DNA of 64,000 bases from Streptomyces spiralis (GCF_014654675.1 NZ_BNBC01000016.1:62001-126000); one strand, 5' to 3'. Shown: positions 49,328-58,386, counted from the stretch's first letter. Numbers and translations: made by a program. Notes: generated by a model not told the origin, from the letters alone.

Positions 49328-50590
49328 ATGACCATGAGTTCCAGCACAGACCGTCGCGCGGTGGTCGTCGTCGACGCGTTCGCGAGCGCACGCTGCCTCG
49401 CCCCGTTGTTCCGCGAGCGGGGCGTCGACTGCATCCATGTGCAGAGCACGCCGACGATTCCCGACGTCTACGCCGCGAGCTTCCGGCCCGATGACTTCAC
49501 CGTCAACATCGTCCACGACCAGGACGTGACGGCGACGGCGGCGGCCCTCACGCCGTATGCGCCGATCGGGCTGCTGCCCGGGATCGAGCGCGCGGTCATG
49601 CTCGCCGACGAGCTGAGCGAGCGGCTCGGCCTGCCCACGAACGGGACCGCGCTGAGCCCCGCCCGGCGCGACAAGTTCGAGATGACCGAGACCGTCCGGA
49701 AGGCCGGGGTCCCGGCCACCGAGCAGCTCCTGGCCACCGACCTGGACACCCTGCTCGAGTGGTACGGCAGGAACCCGGGCCGTGTCGTGCTGAAGCCGGT
49801 GAGCAGCGCGGGCAACGACGGTGTCTTCTTCTGCGACAGCGCCGAGGACGTCCGCGCGGCGTTCGGCAAGCTGATCGGGGGCCGCAGCGTGCTCGGCCAG
49901 GAGAACCGGGCGGTGCTGGCCCAGGAGTACCTCGTCGGCAACGAGTACATCGTCAACACGGTGAGCCTGCACGGCAGGCACCGGGTGACCGACATCTGGA
50001 AGATGCACCACCTCAGCGCGAACGGCGTCCGCGACCTGCCGGCCGGCGCGGAGCTGCTGCCCCGCCGGGGCGCCGAACAGGACGTGCTGGTCGAGCACAC
50101 CCTGCTGGTCCTGGACGCCCTGGGCATACGCAACGGACCCGCGCACTCCGAGCTCAAACTGACCCCGAAGGGGCCGCGTCTGGTCGAGACGGGCGCCCGG
50201 GTCTGCGGCGCCGACGTCCATGTGCCGACCGGGGCCGCCATCGGCGAGAGCCAGCTGGACTGGACCGTCGACGCGTACGCCGACCCCGAGCGCTTCCTCG
50301 GGCGATGGGACACCGACTACGAACTGGCCCGGCACGCCAGGATCGTCAACATGGTCTCGCCCGTCGAGGGCCGTCTCGCCCGCTACCCCAAGCTCGCGGA
50401 GCTCGAAGCGCTGGAGAGCTTCCACGACTCCGTGTTCCGGGTGACCCCCGGCGACCCGATCAGCCGTTCCGTCGACGACTGGACCTTCCCGCTGCGGGTG
50501 TTCCTGGCTCACGAGACCGAGAGCGCCGTCGCCCGGGACTGCGTGTCGGCGCGCTACCTGGACGGTCCCGGCTTCTACGAGATCGCGTAG
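49328..50590 (+). CDS. ATP-grasp ligase
   Basis: A 420-residue ATP-grasp protein of the amino acid ligase / biotin carboxylase-like type. It has RRDKFEMTETVRKAGVPATEQ, the nucleotide-binding lysine strand RVVLKPVSSAGNDGVFFC, a hinge AQEYLVGNEYIVNTVS and the Mg-binding segment AHSELKLTPKGPRLVETGARVCG. Such enzymes join a carboxylate to an amine through an acyl-phosphate and, in clusters, make dipeptides or amides without an NRPS. ATG 49328 and ATG 49334 are both possible. The partner substrates are unknown. Confidence 0.88.
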   Translation: MTMSSSTDRRAVVVVDAFASARCLAPLFRERGVDCIHVQSTPTIPDVYAASFRPDDFTVNIVHDQDVTATAAALTPYAPIGLLPGIERAVMLADELSERLGLPTNGTALSPARRDKFEMTETVRKAGVPATEQLLATDLDTLLEWYGRNPGRVVLKPVSSAGNDGVFFCDSAEDVRAAFGKLIGGRSVLGQENRAVLAQEYLVGNEYIVNTVSLHGRHRVTDIWKMHHLSANGVRDLPAGAELLPRRGAEQDVLVEHTLLVLDALGIRNGPAHSELKLTPKGPRLVETGARVCGADVHVPTGAAIGESQLDWTVDAYADPERFLGRWDTDYELARHARIVNMVSPVEGRLARYPKLAELEALESFHDSVFRVTPGDPISRSVDDWTFPLRVFLAHETESAVARDCVSARYLDGPGFYEIA

Positions 50591-50638
50591 ATCCGCATCC
50601 GACGGGTCCGCCCCCACGGACCCCTTCCTGGAGAGTAA

Positions 50639-51910
50639 ATGTCCTTTCTGCGCCCCCGCTTCAAGGGGGAACGTGCGCTGATCACCGGCATCGCCATCGA
50701 CGCGACCGGGTCGGGCATGTACGTCCCCTTCAACCTGATCTTCTTCAAACACGTCACCCACCTGCCGCTGGCGCAGATCGGCGCGGTGCTCACCGTTACC
50801 AGCCTGATCGCCATGGCCGCGTTGCCCCTGGGCGGCAGCGCCGTGGACCGGTTCGGCGCCCTGAAGGTGCTCATCGTCCTGTACCTCCTTCGCGCGCTCG
50901 GCTTCGCCCTCTACCCGCTCGCCCACGACCTGCCCCTGTTCGCCGTGCTCGCGCTGATCACCGCGGCGGGCACCCGGGCCGCGCCGTCCACGCTCCAGGC
51001 CAGGTTCGCCGAACTCCTCGAAGGCACCGACCGCGACCGGATGCAGGCCCTGTCCCGGAGCCTGGGCAACGCCGGTCTCGGCGGCGGAACCCTGATCGCC
51101 TCCGTGATCCTCGCCACCCTGGGCAACTCCGGTTATGTCGTGGCCGCGTGGCTGAACACCGCCAGCTTCGTCATCGCCGCGGTGCTGGCCACCCGCACCC
51201 CGGCCAGCCCGGACGCCGACCGCAAACGGGCCGCCAGGAGCGGCGGTTACAAGCTGGTCGCCCGGGACCGCCCCTTCCTCGCCCTCGCGCTCGCCAACCT
51301 GTCGGTGGCCATCGGCTACACCTCGCTGACGATCCTGATCCCCGTCTACGCCACCGACTGGCTGCACATACCCCAGGGCCTCATCGGCAGCTCCTTCATC
51401 GTCAACACCCTGCTGTGCGCGACCCTCGGTGTCCCGGTCGCCGCGTTCGCCCGGCGTCGCTTCCGCACCCGCAACCGCATGGCGACCGCCGGGGTGGCGC
51501 TCTTCGTGACCGCCTTCGTCGGGCAGGCCGTCCTCGGCACCGTCCGCCCGCACAACACGACCGTGGCGATGGCCGTCGTACTGGCCTGCGTGGTGGTCGC
51601 CACCTTCGCCGAACTCGTGCACAGTCCGGCCGCGAGCACACTGGCCCAGTCCGCGGCGCCGGCCGAACTGCGCGGCAGGTACCTGGCCGCCTACCAGAGC
51701 TCCTGGGCCCTGGCCAACGCCCTGGCGCCCAGCGTGTTCACCGCTCTGGTCGCGGTGGACGGCCGGCTGCCCTGGCTGGTCATCACGGCCACGGCTCTGC
51801 TGGGCGGCACCGTGCTGCGGCTCACCGAGCGTTCGCTGCCGGCCGCGGCCGTCTACTTCGAGCCACCCGCCCCAGCCGCCACGGCCGGTGTGCCGGCGGC
51901 GGGCCGATGA
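50639..51910 (+). CDS. MFS transporter (second, putative exporter)
   Basis: A 423-residue major facilitator with about twelve helices and the loop motif GGSAVDRFGALKVLI. It is a different subgroup from the protein at 30553 and lies between two ATP-grasp genes. Probable product or intermediate exporter. Ribosome-binding site GGAGAG before ATG 50639. The 3' end is Pro/Ala-rich. Confidence 0.88.
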   Translation: MSFLRPRFKGERALITGIAIDATGSGMYVPFNLIFFKHVTHLPLAQIGAVLTVTSLIAMAALPLGGSAVDRFGALKVLIVLYLLRALGFALYPLAHDLPLFAVLALITAAGTRAAPSTLQARFAELLEGTDRDRMQALSRSLGNAGLGGGTLIASVILATLGNSGYVVAAWLNTASFVIAAVLATRTPASPDADRKRAARSGGYKLVARDRPFLALALANLSVAIGYTSLTILIPVYATDWLHIPQGLIGSSFIVNTLLCATLGVPVAAFARRRFRTRNRMATAGVALFVTAFVGQAVLGTVRPHNTTVAMAVVLACVVVATFAELVHSPAASTLAQSAAPAELRGRYLAAYQSSWALANALAPSVFTALVAVDGRLPWLVITATALLGGTVLRLTERSLPAAAVYFEPPAPAATAGVPAAGR

Positions 51911-51915
51911 CCGCG

Positions 51916-51976
51916 GCTTCGGGGCTCGGGGCTTCATGGCTTCGGGACTTCGGGACTTCACGGACTTCAGGACTTC
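51916..51976. repeat. Degenerate ~9-bp direct repeats in intergenic spacer
   Basis: The spacer ahead of the second ATP-grasp gene is built from six or more imperfect copies of a GGGACTTC-like unit (for example CGGGACTTCGGGACTTC near 51943), ending at the ribosome-binding site TAGGAGG. Confidence 0.7.
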
Positions 51977-51989
51977 TAGGAGGACCCAC

Positions 51990-53393
51990 ATGGACCGCGT
52001 GTCGCTGACGGCGGAATATCTGAGCAGGGTGAAGGAGAGCGGCGCCAAGGCCGGCGACCTGGTGGGCAGGCTGCCGGAGTCGGAGATGCTCGCCGCGTTC
52101 TACAAGGGGACCTTCCTCTCCCGGCCCGTCTTCCTCGGGCACGCCGAGCGGGAGCGGACGTTCGGCGACGTGAGGAACGTCCTGGACGCCCTGAGCAGCC
52201 TGCCCGACACCCTCTTCGGCGGTGACTTCGCCGCCTTCGCGCGGGCGGCCGGCCTGACCGAGACGCAGGTCTCCGCCGTGCTCCGCGGCCGGGGAGCGGC
52301 GATGACCCGGCAGGTCCGGGCCGACCTGTACCTGCAGGACGGGCATCCGCAGGACGGGCATCCGCAGGGCGGGCATCCGCAGGGCGGGCAGTTCAAGCTC
52401 CTGGAGTTCAACATCGGCAGTTCGATCGGCGGCATGGACAACGCCGACCTCTGCCGGGGGCTGCTGGAGCACCCCCTGCTGGCCGGGTTCGCCGCCGAGT
52501 ACCGCCTCGGCTTCGTGGACACGCTGCGCGAGCAGGTCAACAACGTCCTGGTGGAGTGCGGATTCGCACCGGAGGACCGCCCGGTGGTCGCGCTGACGGA
52601 CTGGCCGAGCTACTTCGAGAACGAGGTCGCCTACATGCGGCAGCTCTGCCTGCGCTGGCGGGAGCTGGGCCTTGAGGCCTACCCCTGCCACGTCGGGCAG
52701 CTCGAGGTCCGCGGCGGCCGGGTCTGGCTGGAGGACAAGCCGGTCGACATCGTGTTCCGGACCTTCGCCATCTCCCAGATCGCCGACGCGCCGGAGATCC
52801 TGGATCCGGTCCTGGACGCGGCGGAACGCGGCGCGGTCAAGATCTTCACACCGCTGGACTCCGCCGCCTACGCCAGCAAGGGCGCGCTGGCGATGCTCTC
52901 CGACGAGGACAACCGCGCGCTGCTCAGCAGCGAGCAGCTCGCCAGTGTGGACCGTCTGCTGCCGTGGACGCGCACCGTGCGCCCCGGCACCGTGACCCTG
53001 GAGAGCGGGGAACGCGCCGACCTGCTCGAGTACGCCGTCGAGCACCGCCACGACCTCGTGCTCAAGCCCACGTCGCTGTACGGCAACCGCGGCGTGGTGC
53101 TCGGCTGGACGCCGGACCTCACGGCGCAGCAGTGGCGCCGGCACCTCGACGCGGCGCTCGACAGCCCCCACATCCTCCAGCGCCGGGTGCGGCCCACCGC
53201 CGAGCTGTTCCCGGACGAGAACGGTGAACTGCGGCCCTGGAACATCCTGTGGGGCATGTTCTCCGTGGCCAACGGCTACGGCGGTGCCAACGCCCGTGCC
53301 ACGCGCGCGGAACTGGGCGACGTGGTCATGAACCGGGCGCACGGCATCCACTCGGGCCCGTCGCTGTACCAGCTGGCCGAGCCGACCGCCTGA
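51990..53393 (+). CDS. Glutathionylspermidine synthase-like (circularly permuted ATP-grasp) protein
   Basis: A 467-residue protein with FKLLEFNIGSSIGGMDNADLC, VDIVFRTFAISQ, HDLVLKPTSLYGNRGVVLGW (nucleotide lysine and glycine loop) and WNILWGMFSVANGYGGANAR. The order suggests a GSP-synthase-like or circularly permuted ATP-grasp ligase making a C-N bond. Residues near 116-135 carry a QDGHP/QGGHP repeat from a 15-base tandem expansion inside the gene. ATG 51990 has an excellent TAGGAGG site. It follows the first ATP-grasp and MFS genes and precedes the aminotransferase; all four are probably co-transcribed. Confidence 0.7.
   Translation: MDRVSLTAEYLSRVKESGAKAGDLVGRLPESEMLAAFYKGTFLSRPVFLGHAERERTFGDVRNVLDALSSLPDTLFGGDFAAFARAAGLTETQVSAVLRGRGAAMTRQVRADLYLQDGHPQDGHPQGGHPQGGQFKLLEFNIGSSIGGMDNADLCRGLLEHPLLAGFAAEYRLGFVDTLREQVNNVLVECGFAPEDRPVVALTDWPSYFENEVAYMRQLCLRWRELGLEAYPCHVGQLEVRGGRVWLEDKPVDIVFRTFAISQIADAPEILDPVLDAAERGAVKIFTPLDSAAYASKGALAMLSDEDNRALLSSEQLASVDRLLPWTRTVRPGTVTLESGERADLLEYAVEHRHDLVLKPTSLYGNRGVVLGWTPDLTAQQWRRHLDAALDSPHILQRRVRPTAELFPDENGELRPWNILWGMFSVANGYGGANARATRAELGDVVMNRAHGIHSGPSLYQLAEPTA
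52335..52390. repeat. 15-bp in-gene tandem repeat (QDGHP)
   Basis: CAGGACGGGCATCCG at 52335 and 52350, CAGGGCGGGCATCCG at 52365, and a partial fourth copy from 52380. It encodes QDGHP-QDGHP-QGGHP-QGG in a loop of the ATP-grasp-like protein, an in-frame expansion likely to vary between strains. Confidence 0.9.
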
Positions 53394-53447
53394 GGCGATG
53401 CGGAGCCGCACCTTCCCCCCGGCCGGACCAGCAGAAAGCAGTCACAG

Positions 53448-54605
53448 ATGTCCGAGGACACCGCCACCGTCACCACGGCCGCCGTCACCGAGGCCGAGGC
53501 CGAGGCAGGCCCCGCCGCCGCCACCGTCACGGACTCCGGGCGGAAACCTCGTTTCCGCTCGGTCCTCGACCGGATGGTGAGCTACCGGCCCAGCAGGTCC
53601 GCCGGCCCGGCGCGGACGGGCCCGGTCTTCCAGCTGGCGGCCAACGAGTCCCCGTACCCGCCGCCTTCCGCCGTGGTCGAGGCGATCAGCCGGGAGGCGC
53701 TGCGGACCAACCGGTATCCGGACAACGGATGCGCCGACCTGATCGCCGAGATCGCCGCGCGCCATGCCGTCCCGGAGGACGGCATCGCGGTCGGCTGCGG
53801 CTCGGTCGGTGTGGCCCAGATGCTCATGGAGGCCGTCGCCGAGCCGGGCGGCGAAGTCCTCTACGCCTGGCGTTCGTTCGAGGCCTACCCGATACTGACC
53901 CGGCTCTCCGGCGCCACCGCCGTGGAGGTGCCGCTCCGGGACGGGTTCCACGACCTCGCCGCGATGGCCGACGCCATCACGGACCGGACCCGCCTGATCT
54001 TCGTGTGCAATCCGAACAACCCCACCGGGACGGTCGTGGGGGAGGCGGATCTGCGCGCGTTTCTCGACCGGGTTCCCGTGGACTGCCTGGTGGTCGTCGA
54101 CGAGGCCTATCGCGAGTACGTCCGGGACGCGAAGGCACCCGACGGCCTGGACATCGCCGCCGGGCGGCCGAACGTGGTGGTCCTGCGCACGTTCTCCAAG
54201 GCGTACGGCCTCGCCGCACTGCGGGTCGGCTTCCTGGTCGGACATCCGGTCGTGGCCGAGTCGATCCGCAAGGCCTACCTGCCGTTCAGCGTGAACGGCG
54301 TGGCCCAGGCCGCCGCGATCGCCGCCTTGCGCGCCGAGAGCGAGCTGATGGAGCGGGTGGAGACGACGGTCGGCGAACGCGAGCGGGTGCGCACCGCTCT
54401 GACGGACCAGGGCTGGACGGTCCCCCCGAGCGAGGCCAACTTCCTCTGGCTCCCGATGGGTGACGCGGCCGCGGCCTTCGGCGAGCACTGCGGGCGGGCA
54501 GGGGTCGTCGTGCGAGCGTTCGCCGGCGACGGGGTCCGGGTCTCCGTCGGCTCCCCGCCCGAGAACGACGCCTTCCTCTCGGCCGCGGCCCGGTTCCGGC
54601 GCTGA
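53448..54605 (+). CDS. PLP-dependent aminotransferase (HisC/aromatic type)
   Basis: A 385-residue fold-type I aminotransferase of the histidinol-phosphate / aromatic aminotransferase subgroup. It has ANESPYPPPSAV, CGSVGVAQMLMEA, CNPNNPTGTV, VVVDEAYREYV and the PLP-lysine motif RTFSKAYGLAALRVGFLVG. The first ~45 residues are a low-complexity Ala/Glu/Thr extension, not part of the fold. It could interconvert an aromatic keto acid and amino acid for the pathway. Last gene of the right-hand operon; a hairpin follows 5 bases after the stop. Confidence 0.88.
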   Translation: MSEDTATVTTAAVTEAEAEAGPAAATVTDSGRKPRFRSVLDRMVSYRPSRSAGPARTGPVFQLAANESPYPPPSAVVEAISREALRTNRYPDNGCADLIAEIAARHAVPEDGIAVGCGSVGVAQMLMEAVAEPGGEVLYAWRSFEAYPILTRLSGATAVEVPLRDGFHDLAAMADAITDRTRLIFVCNPNNPTGTVVGEADLRAFLDRVPVDCLVVVDEAYREYVRDAKAPDGLDIAAGRPNVVVLRTFSKAYGLAALRVGFLVGHPVVAESIRKAYLPFSVNGVAQAAAIAALRAESELMERVETTVGERERVRTALTDQGWTVPPSEANFLWLPMGDAAAAFGEHCGRAGVVVRAFAGDGVRVSVGSPPENDAFLSAAARFRR

Positions 54606-54610
54606 GGGCC

Positions 54611-54639
54611 GCCGGACCGTGCGGAGCACGACGTCCGGC
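54611..54639 (+). terminator. Hairpin after aminotransferase gene
   Basis: GCCGGAC (54611-54617) pairs with GTCCGGC (54633-54639), with an inner CGT/ACG extension and a two-base bulge. It probably ends the operon that starts at 40260 and separates it from the convergent LuxR gene. Confidence 0.5.
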
Positions 54640-54736
54640 AGCCCACCCGCGCCGCCCTTTCCAGGGTCGTGATCGCGATCTGTGAATTAGCCGGCGGTGG
54701 ATCGGTCATCTCGACCGGCCAATGACGGATGATCCC

Positions 54737-55114
54737 TCAGGACCGGTTAACGATTGAACCAATTCCCGCGCCTGTCGTTAATCCCCTTCGCATTCGCGTC
54801 CGGGCCGAAGGTCTTACCGCCGGCCCGGACGGTGACGGCACTTCCATCCAGCCACGCGCCACGGCGATCACGCCGGCCTGGAATCGGCTTCGAGCCTCCA
54901 GTCGATCCATGAGGGAGGCGATGATGCGACGGCAGGTCCGGACCGAGATATTCAGCTTGCGTGCAATGCTCTCGTCCAGTTGACCGTCGGCCAGTAGCTC
55001 CAGGACCTGTCGTTCCCGGCCACTGAGTGAGCCGACAGGTGTCGCGCAGGTCACATCGTCCTGGTGCCCCGCCCGGTGACGCCGCCTTTCCACGAACGCG
55101 TCAGAAGTCGTCAA
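54737..55114 (-). CDS. Small LuxR-type helix-turn-helix regulator
   Basis: A 125-residue protein with a single LuxR/NarL DNA-binding domain (about 28-92, LSGRERQVLELLADGQLDESIARKLNIS...CRRIIASLMDRL) and a 30-residue tail, without receiver or sensor domain. The best start is a TTG at 55114, because AGAGAGGTG precedes it at seven bases; GTG 55093 is the alternative and has no such site. It is divergent from the SARP gene and probably regulates the cluster together with it. The TTG start implies low expression. Confidence 0.8.
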   Translation of the reverse strand: MTTSDAFVERRRHRAGHQDDVTCATPVGSLSGRERQVLELLADGQLDESIARKLNISVRTCRRIIASLMDRLEARSRFQAGVIAVARGWMEVPSPSGPAVRPSARTRMRRGLTTGAGIGSIVNRS

Positions 55115-55176
55115 TGAAACACCTCTCTGAGGCCATCCGTGCCCCCGTTATCACGCCAGGATGGGCCCCTCCTCCC

Positions 55177-55195
55177 CTGATCGGTAAAAGATCAG
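55177..55195. promoter_or_regulatory. Inverted repeat CTGATC-N7-GATCAG
   Basis: Perfect 6-bp arms around GGTAAAA; dyad of a size suited to a dimeric LuxR-type regulator, about 60 bases from the LuxR start. Confidence 0.5.
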
Positions 55196-55228
55196 TTTTG
55201 GTTTGCCCTCTTGGCGTCGGTACTCCCG

Positions 55229-55258
55229 TGATTCCCCCGGTCTTGATTCCCCCGGTCT
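55229..55258. repeat. Perfect 15-bp tandem repeat upstream of SARP
   Basis: TGATTCCCCCGGTCT at 55229-55243 and again at 55244-55258 without mismatch. Direct repeats are the expected binding form for SARP regulators, though the 15-base period differs from the usual 11 or 22. Confidence 0.85.
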
Positions 55259-55357
55259 CTCCCTCAAGGCTGCCCTCCCCGTATCCCGATTGGTTACCGG
55301 TGAATTACTCTTCCTGGCGGGGAGCAGGACCGCGTAGTGACAGAGGGGGAGTCGGCC

Positions 55358-58300
55358 GTGGACCACGGCGGCAAAAGGGAGGGCATACGCTTCAACGTGC
55401 TCGGCGCGCTGGAGTGCTGGGCCGGGGGGAGGCGCCTTCCGCTCGGGGGGACCAAGGCCGAGCGAGTGATGGGGTTTCTGCTGCTGTCACACAACCGCTC
55501 GGTTCCGGTCGCGCGGCTCGTCGAAGCCGTGTGGGACAGCGAGCCGCCGTCCACGGCGGCCCATCAGATCCGCAAGACCGTCTCGGCACTGCGGCGATCG
55601 CTTCCGGGGGGCGCCGAGATCCTCCACACCGACGGTGCCGGTTACCGCGCCGTGGTCTCCACCGACCAACTCGATCTCAAGGAGTTCGAGGAACTGCTGC
55701 ACACGGCCGCCGAGGCCAAGAGCGCGGGCCGTGCGACGGAGGCCGGGGCGGGACTGCGCGCCGCGCTGGACGTGTGGCGGGGCCCGGTGCTCGACGGTCT
55801 CGACGGAGAGGCGATCGGCACCGCCGCCAACGTGCTGGTGGAGATGCGGTTGGCGGCCGTCGAACAGTACGCCAGACTGCGGATGCGGACGGGCCGGCTC
55901 GACGACCTCGCCACCTATCTGCGGCAGTACGTCGACGCCCATCCCCTGCGGGAGTCGTTGCGTGAGCTCCTGATGACGGTGCTGTACCGCACCGGCCGGC
56001 ACGCGGACGCCCTGGAGGAGTACGCCGCGGTGCGGCACCTGCTCGCCGAGGAACTGGGCGCCGACCCGAGCCCCCAGCTCGCCAAGCTGCACGAGGCCAT
56101 CCTGCGTCAGAGCCCGGAACTGGCCGACGCACCGGCGGCCGCGCCGCCCGTCGAACCGGCGGCACCGAAGCCCGTCGCCGTGCGCTGCACCCTCCCCTAC
56201 GACCTGCCCGACTTCACGGGGCGTCAGGACGCCGTGCGGCGCATCCTCACCGCCCTGGAGGACGACCGGCGGTTCATCATGATCGACGGGATGGGAGGCA
56301 GCGGCAAGACCGCCCTCGCCGTGCATGTGGCCAAGCTGCTGGCCGAGCGCTACCCGGACGGCCAGCTCTTCCTCGACCTCCACGGCTTCACGCCGGGCCA
56401 TGCGCCGCTCCAGCCACTGGACGCACTGGACCTCCTGCTGCGCAGCCTGGGGATCGCGAGCGACCGGATTCCCGAAGGGCTCGGCGAGCGACGTGCCTTG
56501 TGGCGCTCGGTCACGGCGAACCAGCGCCTGCTGGTGGTGCTGGACAACGTCCGCGACTCCGCCCAGGTGCAGCCGCTCCTGCTGGGCGCGGAGCACTCCG
56601 CGACCATCGTCACGAGCCGGACCAGGCTCGTGGAGATCGACGGCGCGGAGTGGTGCTCCGTCGGCAGTCTGTCGATGGAGGACAGCATGGAGCTGCTGTC
56701 CAAGGTGCTCGGCGACGAACGGGACGACGTCGAGTCCCGCACGCTCCTGGCCGGCATGTGCGCAGGACTCCCGCTCGCCCTGCGCATCGCCTCGGCACGG
56801 TTGAGGAACCGGCCGCAGTGGACGGTCCGGTACCTCGTGGACAGGATGCGTTCGGAGGCCCGCACGCTGACCGAACTCCGTGTGGGGGAGCGCAGCGTAG
56901 CGGCCAGCCTCCAGCTCTCGTACCGGGCGATGAGTGAGACGCAGCGCGCGGCCTTCCGGATGCTGGGCTGGCATCCGGGCGCCGACTTCGACGTCTTCAG
57001 CGCGGCCGCACTGTTCGGGACGGACGCCGTGGAAGCGGAGACCATCCTGGAGGAGCTCCTGGACGTCAATCTGCTCGAGCAGCACACCATGGGCCGCTAC
57101 ACGCTGCACGACCTGGTCCGCTGGTTCTCTCGCGATCTGCGCGGCAACGGGCCGGCCGACTGTCACCGGGCCGGCGTCCGACGGCTGCTGGACCACTACC
57201 TGCTGACCCTGGAGCGGGCCTGTGACCTCATCTTCCCGGGCCGCGCCCGTCATCCCGTGCCGCTGCCCGAGGGCTCCGTGGTCCCCGGCCTCGACTCCGA
57301 GAGCGACGCCCTGAGCTGGCTCGACAAGGAGTACCCCGCGCTCCGCGACGCGGCTCAGCTCGCCTATGACGTCGGACTCGACCTGCACGCCGCGTACCTT
57401 CCCCGCGGCCTGGCGTTCTACCTCAACCTGCGCGGCTGGTGGTCGGAGTTCCGGGACGTGGAAGTGCTCGCCGTACGAGCCGCACGCCGCCTGGAAGATC
57501 CGCTGCTGCTCCGGATCAGCCTGACCAATCTGGCCCTGGCGCTGTGGAAGGCGGGCGACATCCGTGGCTCGCTCACCGAGCTCGACGAGGCACTGACGCT
57601 GGCCGAACAGGCGGCGGAGGTGCCCGGCGTCGCCGCCTGCCTGAGCAGAATCGGCATGTGCTACTCCAGCCTCGGGCAGTACACGCGAGCGCTGGACACG
57701 CTGCGACGCGCCCTCGACCTGCACCGCCGACTCGGCTGCCGGCGAGAGGAGGCCGAGGCGCTGGCCAACATCGCCTCGGCACTGAACTGTCTGGGCCGGT
57801 ACACGGAGGCGGCGGACGCCGCCGCGCTGGCCGTCCGCCTCGATCGGTTGCTGGGCGAACGGGACCACGAGATCTACGCCCTGACCGAGCTGGCAGTGGC
57901 CCACCTCGGCACGGGGCGTCCGGATCTGGCCCTGTTCCGTCTGTCCGTCATCGAGGGCGAGCCGGACGGACTGTGCCAGCCCGGCACCGCCGGGCTGATG
58001 CTCGCGTACCGTGCCGAAACGCTTCAGCGGCTGGGCCGCTCCCCGGAGGCGGACGCGTGCACGGCCCGCGCGCTGGCGTTGATGGAGGTGAGCGGCGCCA
58101 TTCGCCGGGCAGAGATCGGGAACGTCCTCGGCCGGGTGCACCGGCGCCGTCACGACTACGCGGCCGCCCTGGAGCTGCACCGCAGCGCGTACCGGCATTC
58201 CGCCGCCATGGATTTACGCGTGGAGATGGCCCGGGCGCAGGCCGGTGTCGCCGCCGCGGCGGACGCCATGGGCGACGCGGCGACGGCCAAGACGGCCCGG

Positions 58301-58363
58301 GAGGCAGCCGACGAACTGTTCGCCGGCCTCGGTGTGCCGGCCGAATGCAGGTGGCCGGACTGA
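55358..58363 (+). CDS. AfsR-like SARP transcriptional regulator (SARP-NB-ARC-TPR)
   Basis: Large Streptomyces antibiotic regulatory protein, 1001 residues. The N-terminal winged helix (about 10-95, FNVLGALECWAGGRRLPLGGTKAERVMGFLLL) and bacterial transcriptional activation domain (about 100-245) are followed by an NB-ARC ATPase with Walker A GMGGSGKTALAVHVAK near residue 310, Walker B LLVVLDNV and TSRTRL. A TPR array fills the last ~320 residues. Likely pathway activator controlled by ATP/ADP state. GTG 55358 has GAGGGGGA at seven bases; GTG 55337 is seven codons upstream. It converges on the secreted-peptide gene with 23 bases between stops. Confidence 0.92.
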   Translation: MDHGGKREGIRFNVLGALECWAGGRRLPLGGTKAERVMGFLLLSHNRSVPVARLVEAVWDSEPPSTAAHQIRKTVSALRRSLPGGAEILHTDGAGYRAVVSTDQLDLKEFEELLHTAAEAKSAGRATEAGAGLRAALDVWRGPVLDGLDGEAIGTAANVLVEMRLAAVEQYARLRMRTGRLDDLATYLRQYVDAHPLRESLRELLMTVLYRTGRHADALEEYAAVRHLLAEELGADPSPQLAKLHEAILRQSPELADAPAAAPPVEPAAPKPVAVRCTLPYDLPDFTGRQDAVRRILTALEDDRRFIMIDGMGGSGKTALAVHVAKLLAERYPDGQLFLDLHGFTPGHAPLQPLDALDLLLRSLGIASDRIPEGLGERRALWRSVTANQRLLVVLDNVRDSAQVQPLLLGAEHSATIVTSRTRLVEIDGAEWCSVGSLSMEDSMELLSKVLGDERDDVESRTLLAGMCAGLPLALRIASARLRNRPQWTVRYLVDRMRSEARTLTELRVGERSVAASLQLSYRAMSETQRAAFRMLGWHPGADFDVFSAAALFGTDAVEAETILEELLDVNLLEQHTMGRYTLHDLVRWFSRDLRGNGPADCHRAGVRRLLDHYLLTLERACDLIFPGRARHPVPLPEGSVVPGLDSESDALSWLDKEYPALRDAAQLAYDVGLDLHAAYLPRGLAFYLNLRGWWSEFRDVEVLAVRAARRLEDPLLLRISLTNLALALWKAGDIRGSLTELDEALTLAEQAAEVPGVAACLSRIGMCYSSLGQYTRALDTLRRALDLHRRLGCRREEAEALANIASALNCLGRYTEAADAAALAVRLDRLLGERDHEIYALTELAVAHLGTGRPDLALFRLSVIEGEPDGLCQPGTAGLMLAYRAETLQRLGRSPEADACTARALALMEVSGAIRRAEIGNVLGRVHRRRHDYAAALELHRSAYRHSAAMDLRVEMARAQAGVAAAADAMGDAATAKTAREAADELFAGLGVPAECRWPD

Positions 58364-58386
58364 CGCTGCCCGGGGGCCGTCCACGG

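Larger units (their letters stand above)
55115..55357. promoter_or_regulatory. LuxR/SARP divergent intergenic region with repeats
   Basis: A 243-base region between two regulator genes. It contains the inverted repeat CTGATC-7-GATCAG at 55177-55195 and a perfect 15-base tandem repeat at 55229-55258, and is AT-richer than the genes. Probable site of autoregulation by one or both proteins. Confidence 0.6.

Noticed and set aside
45541..49449. 1302-codon minus-strand open frame
   Set aside because: It runs opposite to larC, the flavoprotein and the PrnB-like gene, with shadow composition and no domain.
55487..58198. 903-codon minus-strand open frame
   Set aside because: Antisense to the SARP gene, which has unmistakable SARP, NB-ARC and TPR domains on the plus strand.
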